A stretch of 64,000 nucleotides of DNA from Acidilobaceae archaeon (lineage in GTDB: Archaea; Thermoproteota; Thermoprotei_A; Sulfolobales; Acidilobaceae), in NCBI GenBank assembly GCA_027037535.1, contig JALVZQ010000003.1:206890-270889 (forward strand). Reading direction: 5' to 3'. Below, one piece after another: positions 55,628 to 64,000 of this stretch (within the stretch, counting starts at the first letter, position 1; each line of letters opens with the position of its first letter). A program made the position numbers and the translations under genes. The notes under the pieces were generated by a model. It ran no database searches, was not told where the DNA came from, and saw nothing but the letters and a program-made list of their open reading frames with translations.

Positions 55628-56530
55628 TTGCGGGCCCCGATAATACTAGAAAACGTAACAAAAACATACGGTAACAAGAAAGCATTATTAAACGTATCCA
55701 TAACTGTTAAAGAGAAGAAAATCACTGGACTCCTAGGACCAAATGGTAGTGGAAAAACAACAATGATAAAAATAATACTAGGAATAATAAGAAAAGACAC
55801 GGGAAAAGTCCTCCTAAGAGGGACCGACCCATTTAAGGATCCCAGAGCAAGAGAGCACGTTGGATATATACCTGAGAGACCAGAGCTCCCAAATAGCATG
55901 CCTGTCAGAGAAGTTCTCATAACAGCGGCCAGGATCTATGGATCTACTAGTCCTAAAGATACAGTAGACGAGGCAATAAGCCTTGCAGGCTTAAGCGGTA
56001 ATGAATGGAAACGGTTCAAAGAGCTAAGCGCCGGGCTGAAACAGAGGGCAGCCATAGCCCATGCACTGATAAGCAATCCAGATATACTTATAGCGGATGA
56101 GCCGACCAGCAATCTCGACCCTATCGAGAGAGTACGTATACTCGATCTCCTCGTTGATCTTAACAGGAAAGAAAACCTAACCCTGCTATTCACAGGACAT
56201 GTCCTAGCCGAGGTAAGTAGAATTGCCGAGGACATTATCGTTCTCAGGAACGGAAAATTATTGTTCCAGGGATCTCCAAGAAATCTCATGGATATAGCAT
56301 CAATAGTAGCTATAAGGGCCAATGATCTAGTAAGGCTCTCAAAGCTTCTAGAAGAGCAGGGCTTCAAGACTAGATATACGCCGTTCAGTCTCACAGTATA
56401 TCTCTCTGGGCGAGAAGAGATTCCTAGACTAATGAAGGTTCTCGGAATACTAGCCGGTAGGCATGGAATAGACATTTACAGTATCGATACCGTGGAGGCC
56501 TCGCTAGAGGAAATGCTTAGGAGGGAGTAG
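55628..56530 (+). CDS. ABC transporter ATPase (ABC-2 type)
   Basis: Powers the permease encoded next. The 300 residues have Walker A LLGPNGSGKTTMIK, signature LSAGLKQRAAIAHALI, Walker B ILIADEPTSNLD, H-loop LLFTGHV and a C-terminal regulatory extension (KTRYTPFSLTVYLSG). TTG start. Such ATPases drive export of drugs, lipids or polysaccharide. The stop is 2 bp before the permease ATG. Confidence 0.92.
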   Translation: MRAPIILENVTKTYGNKKALLNVSITVKEKKITGLLGPNGSGKTTMIKIILGIIRKDTGKVLLRGTDPFKDPRAREHVGYIPERPELPNSMPVREVLITAARIYGSTSPKDTVDEAISLAGLSGNEWKRFKELSAGLKQRAAIAHALISNPDILIADEPTSNLDPIERVRILDLLVDLNRKENLTLLFTGHVLAEVSRIAEDIIVLRNGKLLFQGSPRNLMDIASIVAIRANDLVRLSKLLEEQGFKTRYTPFSLTVYLSGREEIPRLMKVLGILAGRHGIDIYSIDTVEASLEEMLRRE

Positions 56531-56532
56531 AC

Positions 56533-57282
56533 ATGAGTTTGAGAAGGATCTCTGGATTATTGTCCCTAGATCTATCAGATACGATAAGGCCTCCGCTACT
56601 CTACTTTATGGTTTTCGTGATTACTCTTCTAAGTGTAGTATTAGCCTATGTTCAATTGTTTTCGACCACGGAGAGCCTAGCGATGAATATTCTGAGGCCT
56701 ACACTGCTGGCTACAGCATTGTTCCTAGCACTACGGGGGGCATCAGGGATATCCCAGCTAATATCTAATAGGGTTATGGAGGTATACCTCTCCTATCCAG
56801 TCTCCAGGCTCTCTATCGCAATAGTACTATATATCAGCAGAGTAGTTGTTCCGAGCATTCTACTAATAACGATACCCCTACTGGCAGCAGGAATAGTTCT
56901 AGGGCCTCTTATTATGCAGGAACCCTCCAACTATATCCTCATGGGTGTCTCGTTCCTCGTGCAGGCATTGTTCTATGGAAGCGTATTTATACTCATAGCA
57001 CTTATCGCGAAGAGTACAGGTACAACCAGTATATTGAGCCTGTTATTCTACTTTTCATATAATATCATAGCACTAATACTATCATCAGTCTCCTCGTCGG
57101 TGACCTCTACAATGTTTAGGCTTGCCCAAGCCATGTCGTTCTATATGACAGTATACAACTCGCTGACAACGAATATTGAAGCCCTTAGACCATACCTATG
57201 GGAATATCTACTGGTTCCCCTACTCACGTTGCTCTCAGCACTAGCCTTTATACTAATATTATCTAGGAGGTTCGAACCATAA
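56533..57282 (+). CDS. ABC-2 type permease
   Basis: The 249 residues form six membrane helices (LLYFMVFVITLLSVVLAYV, LLITIPLLAAGIVLGPLI, VPLLTLLSALAFILILSR among them), consistent with the ABC-2/NatB-type permease. It follows the ATPase at 2 bp and overlaps the next gene's start by one base. Substrate unknown. Confidence 0.8.
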   Translation: MSLRRISGLLSLDLSDTIRPPLLYFMVFVITLLSVVLAYVQLFSTTESLAMNILRPTLLATALFLALRGASGISQLISNRVMEVYLSYPVSRLSIAIVLYISRVVVPSILLITIPLLAAGIVLGPLIMQEPSNYILMGVSFLVQALFYGSVFILIALIAKSTGTTSILSLLFYFSYNIIALILSSVSSSVTSTMFRLAQAMSFYMTVYNSLTTNIEALRPYLWEYLLVPLLTLLSALAFILILSRRFEP

Positions 57283-57917
57283 TGGATAAAAAACGACTCT
57301 TAGGGGGCTTAATGGCTTCAATTGGCCTTGCATTGTTAATCGGGGCGCTCATAGGCTCCATAATAGGAGTCAAGACGAGCCTATCATTTAGCGGAGAGGA
57401 TTATTTAGGAAATAATAAAGCCCTAATTATATCGCTATACAGCTCTACAAGCGAAGGAACAGCAGTAGTAGAGATCTCTAATGCAAGCCAGGTCTTCTAC
57501 ATATCAAATGTAACAGGTGATCCGAGAAGCCTTGTCAAGGCACTAACAGCTTTTAATATAAATGCGACCCAGAGCGAGTATAAGTATGATATGAGGCTGG
57601 GACTAGTATATGGTACCAGCAAGGTCGAGGCCAACAGCATGGTGCTATCTGCTCTTCCCTCCCTAAGCAAGGTGCTTAAATTCAATATAAAGGAAGCTTC
57701 TCCGGAAAACGGCGTATTCATAATCCGGGAAAACATGACTTCTGGCGAGGCACTGCTTGTCTTCGCTCTAGGCCAAACCGTAAGCTATAACGTCGAGTAT
57801 AATGTCTCGAACACGTACCGGCTACCTTACTCCTACGTTTATGCCATATCTGTAGCCGTGATAGTCGTCGGCATCCTAGTGAGTGCTCCGTGGAAGAAGA
57901 CTAATCCTTCTCCCTAA
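57282..57917 (+). CDS. Membrane-anchored protein of unknown function, third gene of ABC operon
   Basis: The 211-residue protein has a helix at each end (LMASIGLALLIGALIGSIIG and VYAISVAVIVVGILVSAPW) and an extracellular central part with several N-x-S/T sites. This is a plausible accessory of the ABC-2 transporter. It starts directly on the permease stop. Its 3' end overlaps convergent gcvPB by 17 bases. Confidence 0.7.
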   Translation: MDKKRLLGGLMASIGLALLIGALIGSIIGVKTSLSFSGEDYLGNNKALIISLYSSTSEGTAVVEISNASQVFYISNVTGDPRSLVKALTAFNINATQSEYKYDMRLGLVYGTSKVEANSMVLSALPSLSKVLKFNIKEASPENGVFIIRENMTSGEALLVFALGQTVSYNVEYNVSNTYRLPYSYVYAISVAVIVVGILVSAPWKKTNPSP

Positions 57918-59451
57918 CATGTCTAATATAGTATCTCCATGTAGGCGCCATCGTCTTGGGATGATTGGCGTAGACTTGGTCAACCCTCCTAACACTCGTG
58001 TTACGAGGCCACTCCTTAGGCTCAGAGGGATCTTCATGAGCGATCATGGCGATCTCGCGGAGAGCCTCAACATATGCATCTATGTTTTCAAGCGACTCCG
58101 TCTCGGTGAACTCTATCATTAAAGCCTCCTCGACTATGAGCGGGAAGTATATCGTTGGAGCGTAGAATCCTCTATCTAATAATCCCTTAGCAACATCCTC
58201 AGCAGTAACACCAGTCTCCTCTTTCAGGGGCTTTGCGCTTATCACAACCTCATGTTTTCTAGGCCTCCCGGGCCCGTAGAGGAGAGCATACTCCTTTACT
58301 TCGCTTATCCTTCTAATGAAGTAGTTTGTGTTAGCGACAGCTAGCTCTGTGGCCTTGCGTAGGCCCTCAGCACCCATGGATAGGATATAGATATATCCCC
58401 ACACTAGGGGAATCGTATTAAACCAGAACGCCCTCAGCCTCTTTACGCCATTTTTTCCGGTTGGCTTTATACGATATAATCCAGAGTCATCGTCAAAGAC
58501 TATTTCCGCGCCTGGAACAAGATCACTCAACATTAATCCCGTGTCGCCGACAGGTCGATCCTTAATACAGACAGGTCCTGCGCCAGGCCCTCCACCGCCG
58601 TGTGGACTACTGAAAGTCTTATGAATGTTTATGTGGGCAATGTCGAACCCCATATCTCCGGGGCGGGCATATCCCATTATACCGTTAAGGTTTGCTCCAT
58701 CATAGTATAGGAGCCCGTCAACCCTATGAATCATACGCGCTATATCGAGTATATTCTCCTCGAAGAGACCCAGTGTACTAGGATTTGTAATCATAAGGCC
58801 AGCCGTCGCGTCACCCACAGCTGCTTCAAGTGCACCGAGATCAACGTTACCGTCGTCGCCAGTAGGAATCTCGACTACCTTGAAACCAGCCATAGCTGCA
58901 CTACTAGGATTCGTGCCATGGGCACTATCTGGAACTATTATTTCTGCCTTGGCAGCAAGCTGGTTCTTCAGCCTATGATATTCTCTAATTGTTAAAACTC
59001 CAGCGAACTCTCCATGTGCTCCCGCAGCTGGATGGAGAATGCATTTATCCATCCCGGTTATCTCTGCAAGCCAAGATTGCAGCTCATATAATATTTCAAG
59101 GAGCCCCTGTACACGGTTCTCCGGCATGAGCGGATGCAGCTCAATAATTCTAGTGCTGAAGGAGTGTTTCAGCGCGATACGTGGATTATACTTCATCGTA
59201 CAGCTCCCGAGAGGAACCGGTCCCTCGTCTACTCCATAGGACATGTGTGAGAGCCTTGTATAGTGTCGGACTAGCTCGGTCTCTGTAACTCCGGGAATTG
59301 AGGGAGGATTAGCTCGTTTTATCTCGGCTGAGATAGGATTACTCCTGCTAACTTCCAAGAACTCGTCGGATCCCGCATAGGGTGTAGGGCTCCTATCTGG
59401 GTACTCTAGGAGGAGAGGTTCATCCCACTTAGCCTGTCTATATCTTTTCAC
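57901..59451 (-). CDS. gcvPB: Glycine dehydrogenase (decarboxylating) subunit 2
   Basis: The P-protein decarboxylates glycine on pyridoxal phosphate and passes aminomethyl to GcvH. In archaea it is split; this 516-residue half carries the PLP lysine in HINIHKTFSSPHGGGGPGAG. LGSCTMKYNPR and GAHGEFAGVLTIREYH are family-typical. It follows gcvPA by 4 bp, so both are made together as the heteromeric enzyme. Confidence 0.96.
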   Translation of the reverse strand: MKRYRQAKWDEPLLLEYPDRSPTPYAGSDEFLEVSRSNPISAEIKRANPPSIPGVTETELVRHYTRLSHMSYGVDEGPVPLGSCTMKYNPRIALKHSFSTRIIELHPLMPENRVQGLLEILYELQSWLAEITGMDKCILHPAAGAHGEFAGVLTIREYHRLKNQLAAKAEIIVPDSAHGTNPSSAAMAGFKVVEIPTGDDGNVDLGALEAAVGDATAGLMITNPSTLGLFEENILDIARMIHRVDGLLYYDGANLNGIMGYARPGDMGFDIAHINIHKTFSSPHGGGGPGAGPVCIKDRPVGDTGLMLSDLVPGAEIVFDDDSGLYRIKPTGKNGVKRLRAFWFNTIPLVWGYIYILSMGAEGLRKATELAVANTNYFIRRISEVKEYALLYGPGRPRKHEVVISAKPLKEETGVTAEDVAKGLLDRGFYAPTIYFPLIVEEALMIEFTETESLENIDAYVEALREIAMIAHEDPSEPKEWPRNTSVRRVDQVYANHPKTMAPTWRYYIRHVREKD

Positions 59452-59455
59452 GGGT

Positions 59456-60868
59456 TCACACCCCTCTTTCCCTTTTGAGGATATCGGCTAAGGCCTCAAC
59501 TAGCTCATCGATATGAGTACGGCTATGCATTTCAGTGACTGCAATTATACCGCAGTGTTCATCGATATAAGGGGCTCTGACGTCTTCGAGTCCAGGGCCA
59601 ATCAATATATCGTTTTTCTCTAGGATATCCGAGATCTCTCTAAACGGTTTCTCAAAGCAGACCGCCGTGTCTCTAAATGATTCATCTCCGATAGTAGTGA
59701 CGCCTATTTCGCCTAGTTTCTGTTTAAGATATATTGTACGTCCTCTAACCATATGTGCCAGAGCCTCTAGCCCATGTCTACCGTGACCTGCTATGAAGGC
59801 AGCTGCCGCCAAGGCCATAAGCGCCTCGTTTGTTGTAATGTTACTTGTTGCTTTCGCTCTCCTAATATGTTGTTCTCTTGTCTGGAGTATTAGTGAGAAC
59901 GCTCTGTTACCTTCCTTGTCACGTGTCAATCCTACGATCCTCCCGGGAAGCTGGCGGATGAGCCGTTTATCGTCTTTGACAGCTATTATTCCTAGGTAGG
60001 GTCCTCCATAGTTGAGTCCTAGTCCCAGTGGCTGGGCGTCTCCTACGGCTATATCTGCTCCGAGCTCGCCGGGTGGACTATAGATGGTTGAAGCAAGAGG
60101 ATCAGCTCCTACAATGACTAGTGTATTCTTATCGTGGGAGATTTCTGTGGCTTTCTTCAGGCCGGGATCTACTACTCCGAGGTAGCTAGGCATCTCGAAG
60201 TAGACGGCGGCTGTATCATTATCGATACGGGATTCCAGGTCTTCAAGGTCAAGTACCCCGTTTATTGTTCGGGTAAACTCGATAGCTACATTATGTGGGC
60301 CGAGGTAGGATTCCAGTACCTCGATGTGTCTAGGATTGATGGTATCGGGTAATATGACTTTCTTACGTCTACGTGTTATTCTTAGAGCCATTAACATGGC
60401 TTCAGCGAGACTTGTACTCCAATCGTAGTGGGAGGATACGACAACGTCCAGCTCATAGATCTCCGCAATGAGCGACTGGTACTCGAATAATGCCTGGAGG
60501 AGGCCTTGGCTCGCCTCTGGCTGGTATGGGGTATAGCTTGTTAGGAATTCTCCCATTGAGATAATGTAGTCTATATAGCTTGGCCTATAATGATACCATG
60601 CTCCTCCTCCGAGGAACGGAGGTATCTTGGGCCTAGTTATTTTGCTGAGTTTATTTGATAGAATTTGGTCAACTTCTTTCTCGCTTAAAGGCTTGCCGTA
60701 GCCTATTCTTAATTTATTCCACTCGTCTGCAGATAATCGTATCTCTGAGGGTATGTCTTTGAAGAGATCGTCAAAAGAGTTTAAGCCTAGTGTTTTTAGA
60801 AGCTTCTCTGTGTCTTCTCTTGATAATCCTGGAATCCACTTATCCAGCAACTCTTCTGACACCACCAT
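59456..60868 (-). CDS. gcvPA: Glycine dehydrogenase (decarboxylating) subunit 1
   Basis: The N-terminal half of P-protein, 470 residues, with FLGGGAWYHYRPSYIDYII, TPYQPEASQGLLQALFEYQ, and PGRIVGLTRDKEGNRAFSLI, the usual GcvPA landmarks. It lacks the PLP lysine, which sits in gcvPB. First gene of the pair. GcvH is elsewhere in the window and GcvT is not seen. Confidence 0.96.
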   Translation of the reverse strand: MVVSEELLDKWIPGLSREDTEKLLKTLGLNSFDDLFKDIPSEIRLSADEWNKLRIGYGKPLSEKEVDQILSNKLSKITRPKIPPFLGGGAWYHYRPSYIDYIISMGEFLTSYTPYQPEASQGLLQALFEYQSLIAEIYELDVVVSSHYDWSTSLAEAMLMALRITRRRKKVILPDTINPRHIEVLESYLGPHNVAIEFTRTINGVLDLEDLESRIDNDTAAVYFEMPSYLGVVDPGLKKATEISHDKNTLVIVGADPLASTIYSPPGELGADIAVGDAQPLGLGLNYGGPYLGIIAVKDDKRLIRQLPGRIVGLTRDKEGNRAFSLILQTREQHIRRAKATSNITTNEALMALAAAAFIAGHGRHGLEALAHMVRGRTIYLKQKLGEIGVTTIGDESFRDTAVCFEKPFREISDILEKNDILIGPGLEDVRAPYIDEHCGIIAVTEMHSRTHIDELVEALADILKRERGV

Positions 60869-61054
60869 CTACGGGTAGATAGAGCAGGATAGATGCTCTC
60901 CATGTTGCTACCGTGTTATGTGCTATGAATGTATTATTCTGTCGGAGAATAAATAACATGATAAGTAAGGCTTGTTATTATTCTGCAGGGGAGAACTATC
61001 ATGTAATCAAAAACTATGAAGAACTGTATTGAATGGAAAAATTATGAGGAAGAT

Positions 61055-62377
61055 TTACGGTAGTGGATAGAGTACTTGGCCCGTAGCATAGGTATCTGGC
61101 CAGATTATGACCTTTACTAGGTTGTTCCCCTCAAGCTGATACTGGACTAGCAGTACGTCGTGGGCTTCCTGGAATCCAGGGTATCCTCCTGGATACCAGT
61201 CTGAGCCTTGGAATCCTATTGGTCCATAGAATGTCATTAAGTGCATGTTTAGTAGTGCTTGTGATATTACTGTCGGGTCGACGCTCTTAGTCTCTTCCAT
61301 GGCTGCTTGAAGTAGGAGCCCAGCGGTGTATCCTATTGCAGCATAGTAGGAGGGTTCATCGCCGTACTTGTTCATGTATTTTGATACAAAGTCTTCTGTT
61401 GTAGTGTATCCGTACCAGTCTAGACCTAGGTTTGCAGCGTATATTGGATTGAAGGGTGCTACTGGCTCCCACTGTGATACATATATTACTCCCTCCATCA
61501 GGTTCCCAACTTGCTCGGATGCAGCATAGATGCTTGTTTCAGGCGCAAAGACTACTATTGCTTTTAGTGTTGTAATGTCTGCTTGTTTTAGACTTGTTAT
61601 TGCTTTTGCTAGTCCATCGCTGTTCACTGCTACGATGAATACGACTTGTGGATTAGCTCTTGTCTGGACCATTTCGTTGACTAATGACGACGGGTTATCG
61701 GTATATGATTTCTCGTATACTATGCTATAGCCGTGGAGGACGCTTATTTGTGACCTTAGCTTGGAGTAAATTGTAGTAGAGTATGTTGAGTTCTCATATA
61801 TTATAGCGATCTGTGTTATGTTGGGATCTATTTGTTGTAGTGCCTGAATAGTGGTCTGAATCTGCTTGGATAGTGGTGCCATTAGCATGAACGTGTACTT
61901 ATAGTTGATGCCTGTGAATAAGTCATCGTCGTCCGCGAATGTCAGGATGAGTGGTTTTTGGTTTGCTTCTGCGACGTCGATTACGGCGTCCGATAACTCG
62001 TTAGAGGCTGGTCCCACCAGGAATGTGACTTTGTCTGTTTTAATCATGGAATTATAAGCTGTTGCGGCCGTTACTTTGTCGTCTTTTACATCTTTACAGA
62101 CTAGTTCTACTCCATAGATTTTTCCGCCAGCGTCTATTCCATAGGTGTTTGCATCCTCTGCCCAGAGCTCGAGTCCCTTCATTATTTCTTGGCTTATCTC
62201 GGCAAATGGGCCTGTAGACGAGTATGAACACCCAATTTTGATTGTTGCCTCTGGAGTCTGAGGTGATAGCCCGTATTTCTTCATTGTTAGTAGTGCTCCG
62301 GCGTAGACGCCTGCTAGGATTACTATCACTATAATCGTAACCGTTATCTTGTTAGTTGTTTCCTTTTCTAGGACCAC
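61055..62377 (-). CDS. Branched-chain amino-acid-type ABC substrate-binding protein
   Basis: A periplasmic-binding-fold receptor for amino acids or similar solutes. An N-terminal membrane anchor (TVTIIVIVILAGVYAGALL) precedes IKIGCSYSSTGPFAEISQEI, the start of the LivK domain, followed by VTFLVGPASNELSDAVID, IAIIYENSTYSTTIYS and C-terminal IGYTAGLLLQAAME. The rest of the transporter (LivH/M/G/F) is not in the window; it may lie elsewhere. 440 residues. Confidence 0.88.
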   Translation of the reverse strand: MVLEKETTNKITVTIIVIVILAGVYAGALLTMKKYGLSPQTPEATIKIGCSYSSTGPFAEISQEIMKGLELWAEDANTYGIDAGGKIYGVELVCKDVKDDKVTAATAYNSMIKTDKVTFLVGPASNELSDAVIDVAEANQKPLILTFADDDDLFTGINYKYTFMLMAPLSKQIQTTIQALQQIDPNITQIAIIYENSTYSTTIYSKLRSQISVLHGYSIVYEKSYTDNPSSLVNEMVQTRANPQVVFIVAVNSDGLAKAITSLKQADITTLKAIVVFAPETSIYAASEQVGNLMEGVIYVSQWEPVAPFNPIYAANLGLDWYGYTTTEDFVSKYMNKYGDEPSYYAAIGYTAGLLLQAAMEETKSVDPTVISQALLNMHLMTFYGPIGFQGSDWYPGGYPGFQEAHDVLLVQYQLEGNNLVKVIIWPDTYATGQVLYPLP

Positions 62378-62501
62378 CTTACGCCCCCACTGGATACTAA
62401 CATTCTAAGTCTTATAAAATAGATTATTGTTAGCTAAGAAAAATGTAATTGGTATATACGAGTATTATCTAGTACGTGAAGTATGTTTATCGCTTTATGG
62501 A

Positions 62502-63455
62502 CTACTCAAAGCATTCTATTGATGCAGGCATATTTCTAGGAGTTACACTTATGACGTCTGCATCTACTCCTGCTATTCTAGATATAAGTTTAAGTGTTTT
62601 GACGTCGCTAGCCTCTCGATCCAATGTGGTGAGAGTGTATAGTGTAGGTCCCCAGCTACTTTGTGCTAAGAAGATACCGTCTCGCCAGGCCTCATCGACT
62701 ATCCTTGCTAGATCTGCTCTATAGGATCCTCCTTGAATCTTCGAGAAATAGGATCCGGTCGAGGACTGTATCTGTTTAAGACCTGTTACTGCTAGATCTA
62801 TGTCTTCGCTTATAACGCCTTTCATGAGGTCTATGAGACCCTGGTATGCAATTCTCTGCACCCTCTCCGGTGCTCTCCAGGGATTCTCGTATGGTATGAT
62901 TTGTTCTTCTTCTTCGCTAAAGCCTCTAGATAGCTTAGGGAGAACGAGGATTATTTTCCAGTTTGTTGGTAGGGCTGCATGCCATATTGGTTTGTGGCTT
63001 GGTGCGTTGTTTGTGGCTAGGATTCCTCCGTATAGGAAGGTTTGTATTCCTGCTGAGCTGGGGTATCCTCTCTTGAGCTTTAGTGCTAGTTGGTATGTTT
63101 TGTTTTTTGAGGGGGGTATTTTGTATTCGAGCGCGTATATTCCTGTTGCTATTGCTAGTAATGTTTGTGTTGTAGAACCTAGTCCATGGTGTCTCGGTAT
63201 TTTTTCATAGATAGTTATACAGTAGTTGTTTTGTGCGTTTAGTACTAGTTTTATTTGGTGTAGGATTTTTTCGATGTATGTGTCTGAAGGCTGTATTGTT
63301 GTTTTCTTACATTTCCGTATTGTTATTTTGTTTTTTGGATATGCCGCGTATATTCCGATGCTTGCCCATGCTAGTTTATTGGTTGTGGGGAGTGTGTGGA
63401 ATCCTCCGTGGAGTCTTGAGCCAGTTTCTATTCTGACATGATTGCATTGTGTCAT
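62502..63455 (-). CDS. Beta-ribofuranosylaminobenzene 5'-phosphate synthase
   Basis: This GHMP-kinase-fold enzyme joins PRPP with p-aminobenzoate, the first committed step to tetrahydromethanopterin-type carriers. The 317 residues include ETGSRLHGGFHTLP (family start), the GHMP loop PRHHGLGSTTQTLLAIA and GYPSSAGIQTFLYGGIL. This supports a methanopterin-like one-carbon cofactor for ThyX and the glycine system. Single gene. Confidence 0.9.
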   Translation of the reverse strand: MTQCNHVRIETGSRLHGGFHTLPTTNKLAWASIGIYAAYPKNKITIRKCKKTTIQPSDTYIEKILHQIKLVLNAQNNYCITIYEKIPRHHGLGSTTQTLLAIATGIYALEYKIPPSKNKTYQLALKLKRGYPSSAGIQTFLYGGILATNNAPSHKPIWHAALPTNWKIILVLPKLSRGFSEEEEQIIPYENPWRAPERVQRIAYQGLIDLMKGVISEDIDLAVTGLKQIQSSTGSYFSKIQGGSYRADLARIVDEAWRDGIFLAQSSWGPTLYTLTTLDREASDVKTLKLISRIAGVDADVISVTPRNMPASIECFE

Positions 63456-63625
63456 TCTCGTATACCTCGTCTACTTAGTTTACTAATGGTTTAAAGGATT
63501 CAAATGAAATAAGGGTTCCATATCATGTTGGTCGTACTCTAGTATGTATTCTAGATCCCCTGGTGCTACTCGGCTGACTTCTTTTAATAAACAGGGTTAT
63601 TAAGTCTTTCGATTGGTGAGACGGA

Positions 63626-63883
63626 ATGAGGCTCATCACAGTAAAGATGCCAGAAATATACGTTAACGGGATCGAAGAACTAGTAAAAGCCGGCCGCTAC
63701 TCCTCTAGAAGCGAGGTCATAAGGATAGCCGTAAGAGAACTCCTAAAAAGAGAACTATGGGGAGCCACAGTTCCCGTCGCTGAGAGACCAAAAATAGTCG
63801 GAATTGCACCAGTCGATCTAGGCATAGGAGAAGAAGAGATACCAGGAGCAGCATCAATAGAACTAGACTACGCCTACACTTAG
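63626..63883 (+). CDS. CopG-family ribbon-helix-helix regulator
   Basis: The 85 residues begin MRLITVKMPEIYVNGIEELV as the ribbon and first helix and continue RYSSRSEVIRIAVRELLKRE, a typical second helix. A 35-residue acidic tail follows (IGEEEIPGAASIELDYAYT). It should bind DNA as a dimer; the tail may bind a partner. The 117 bp after it to the window end hold no gene. Confidence 0.85.
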   Translation: MRLITVKMPEIYVNGIEELVKAGRYSSRSEVIRIAVRELLKRELWGATVPVAERPKIVGIAPVDLGIGEEEIPGAASIELDYAYT

Positions 63884-64000
63884 TGGATAACCGGATAATT
63901 GCTAAACCATATAATGGTTTTCAAGCGATCAATAGATTGTTAGACTAATACTTTACATTTAGAACTCTATGTTTTCACCTAGGAATTTCCCACGGATCCT

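Overview
The window looks like the chromosome of a hyperthermophilic crenarchaeon (Thermoproteota), most likely Desulfurococcales-like. The grounds are a type I-D CRISPR-Cas operon, a PolB2-type polymerase, HerA-NurA, Alba, an archaeal 7S SRP RNA, a beta-RFAP synthase, the dominance of ATA and AGG/AGA codons, many GTG/TTG starts and GAGGTG-type ribosome sites. Genus is not assigned. Genes are tightly packed, with 4-nt overlaps inside operons.

Region 1-9900 is a type I-D CRISPR-Cas locus. One minus-strand operon runs cas10d, a small helical gene (probable stand-alone cas11d), csc2/cas7d, csc1/cas5d, cas3' helicase, cas2, cas4, cas1. Divergent from it are csa3 (CARF-wHTH regulator) and cas6. 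No CRISPR array lies inside the window; an A/G-rich leader-like stretch on the minus strand at the left edge suggests an array just outside. Region 9900-11303 is gene-poor and holds a decayed P-type ATPase fragment, tRNA-Ser(GCT) and an AT-rich stretch with inverted repeats. It leads into an AT-rich two-gene operon resembling the poly-gamma-glutamate synthase subunits PgsC and PgsB.

Region 12.9-31 kb is mainly information processing and small-molecule metabolism. It holds a divergent pair of a Walker-A-less RadA paralog and a PolB2-type polymerase, a crotonase, a membrane-anchored caspase-fold-like protein, an aldo-keto reductase, a ThyX whose real N-terminus has no ATG/GTG/TTG start, an acyl-CoA synthetase, acylphosphatase, HerA-NurA, an amidohydrolase, a ThiL-like protein, several small uncharacterised genes and a dUTPase. 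Region 30.7-44 kb carries an M32 carboxypeptidase, GcvH, the sdhA-C-D-B succinate dehydrogenase operon, a secreted-protein/FtsX-permease/ATPase operon behind a palindromic promoter, and a heterodimeric ABC exporter with one degenerate ATP site.

Region 44-64 kb holds DUF1152, ribbon-helix-helix proteins, an FAD amine oxidoreductase, an SDR enzyme, Alba, an S9 peptidase, SRP RNA, a CBS-pair protein, an NAD-kinase-like protein, a PP-loop enzyme, an uncharacterised membrane/ABC-2 cluster, GcvPB-GcvPA, a branched-chain-type binding protein, beta-RFAP synthase and a CopG protein. GcvH, GcvPA/PB, beta-RFAP synthase, ThyX and dUTPase together point to a one-carbon route: glycine yields methylene-tetrahydropterin, which ThyX can use to turn dUMP into dTMP. 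GcvT is not in the window.
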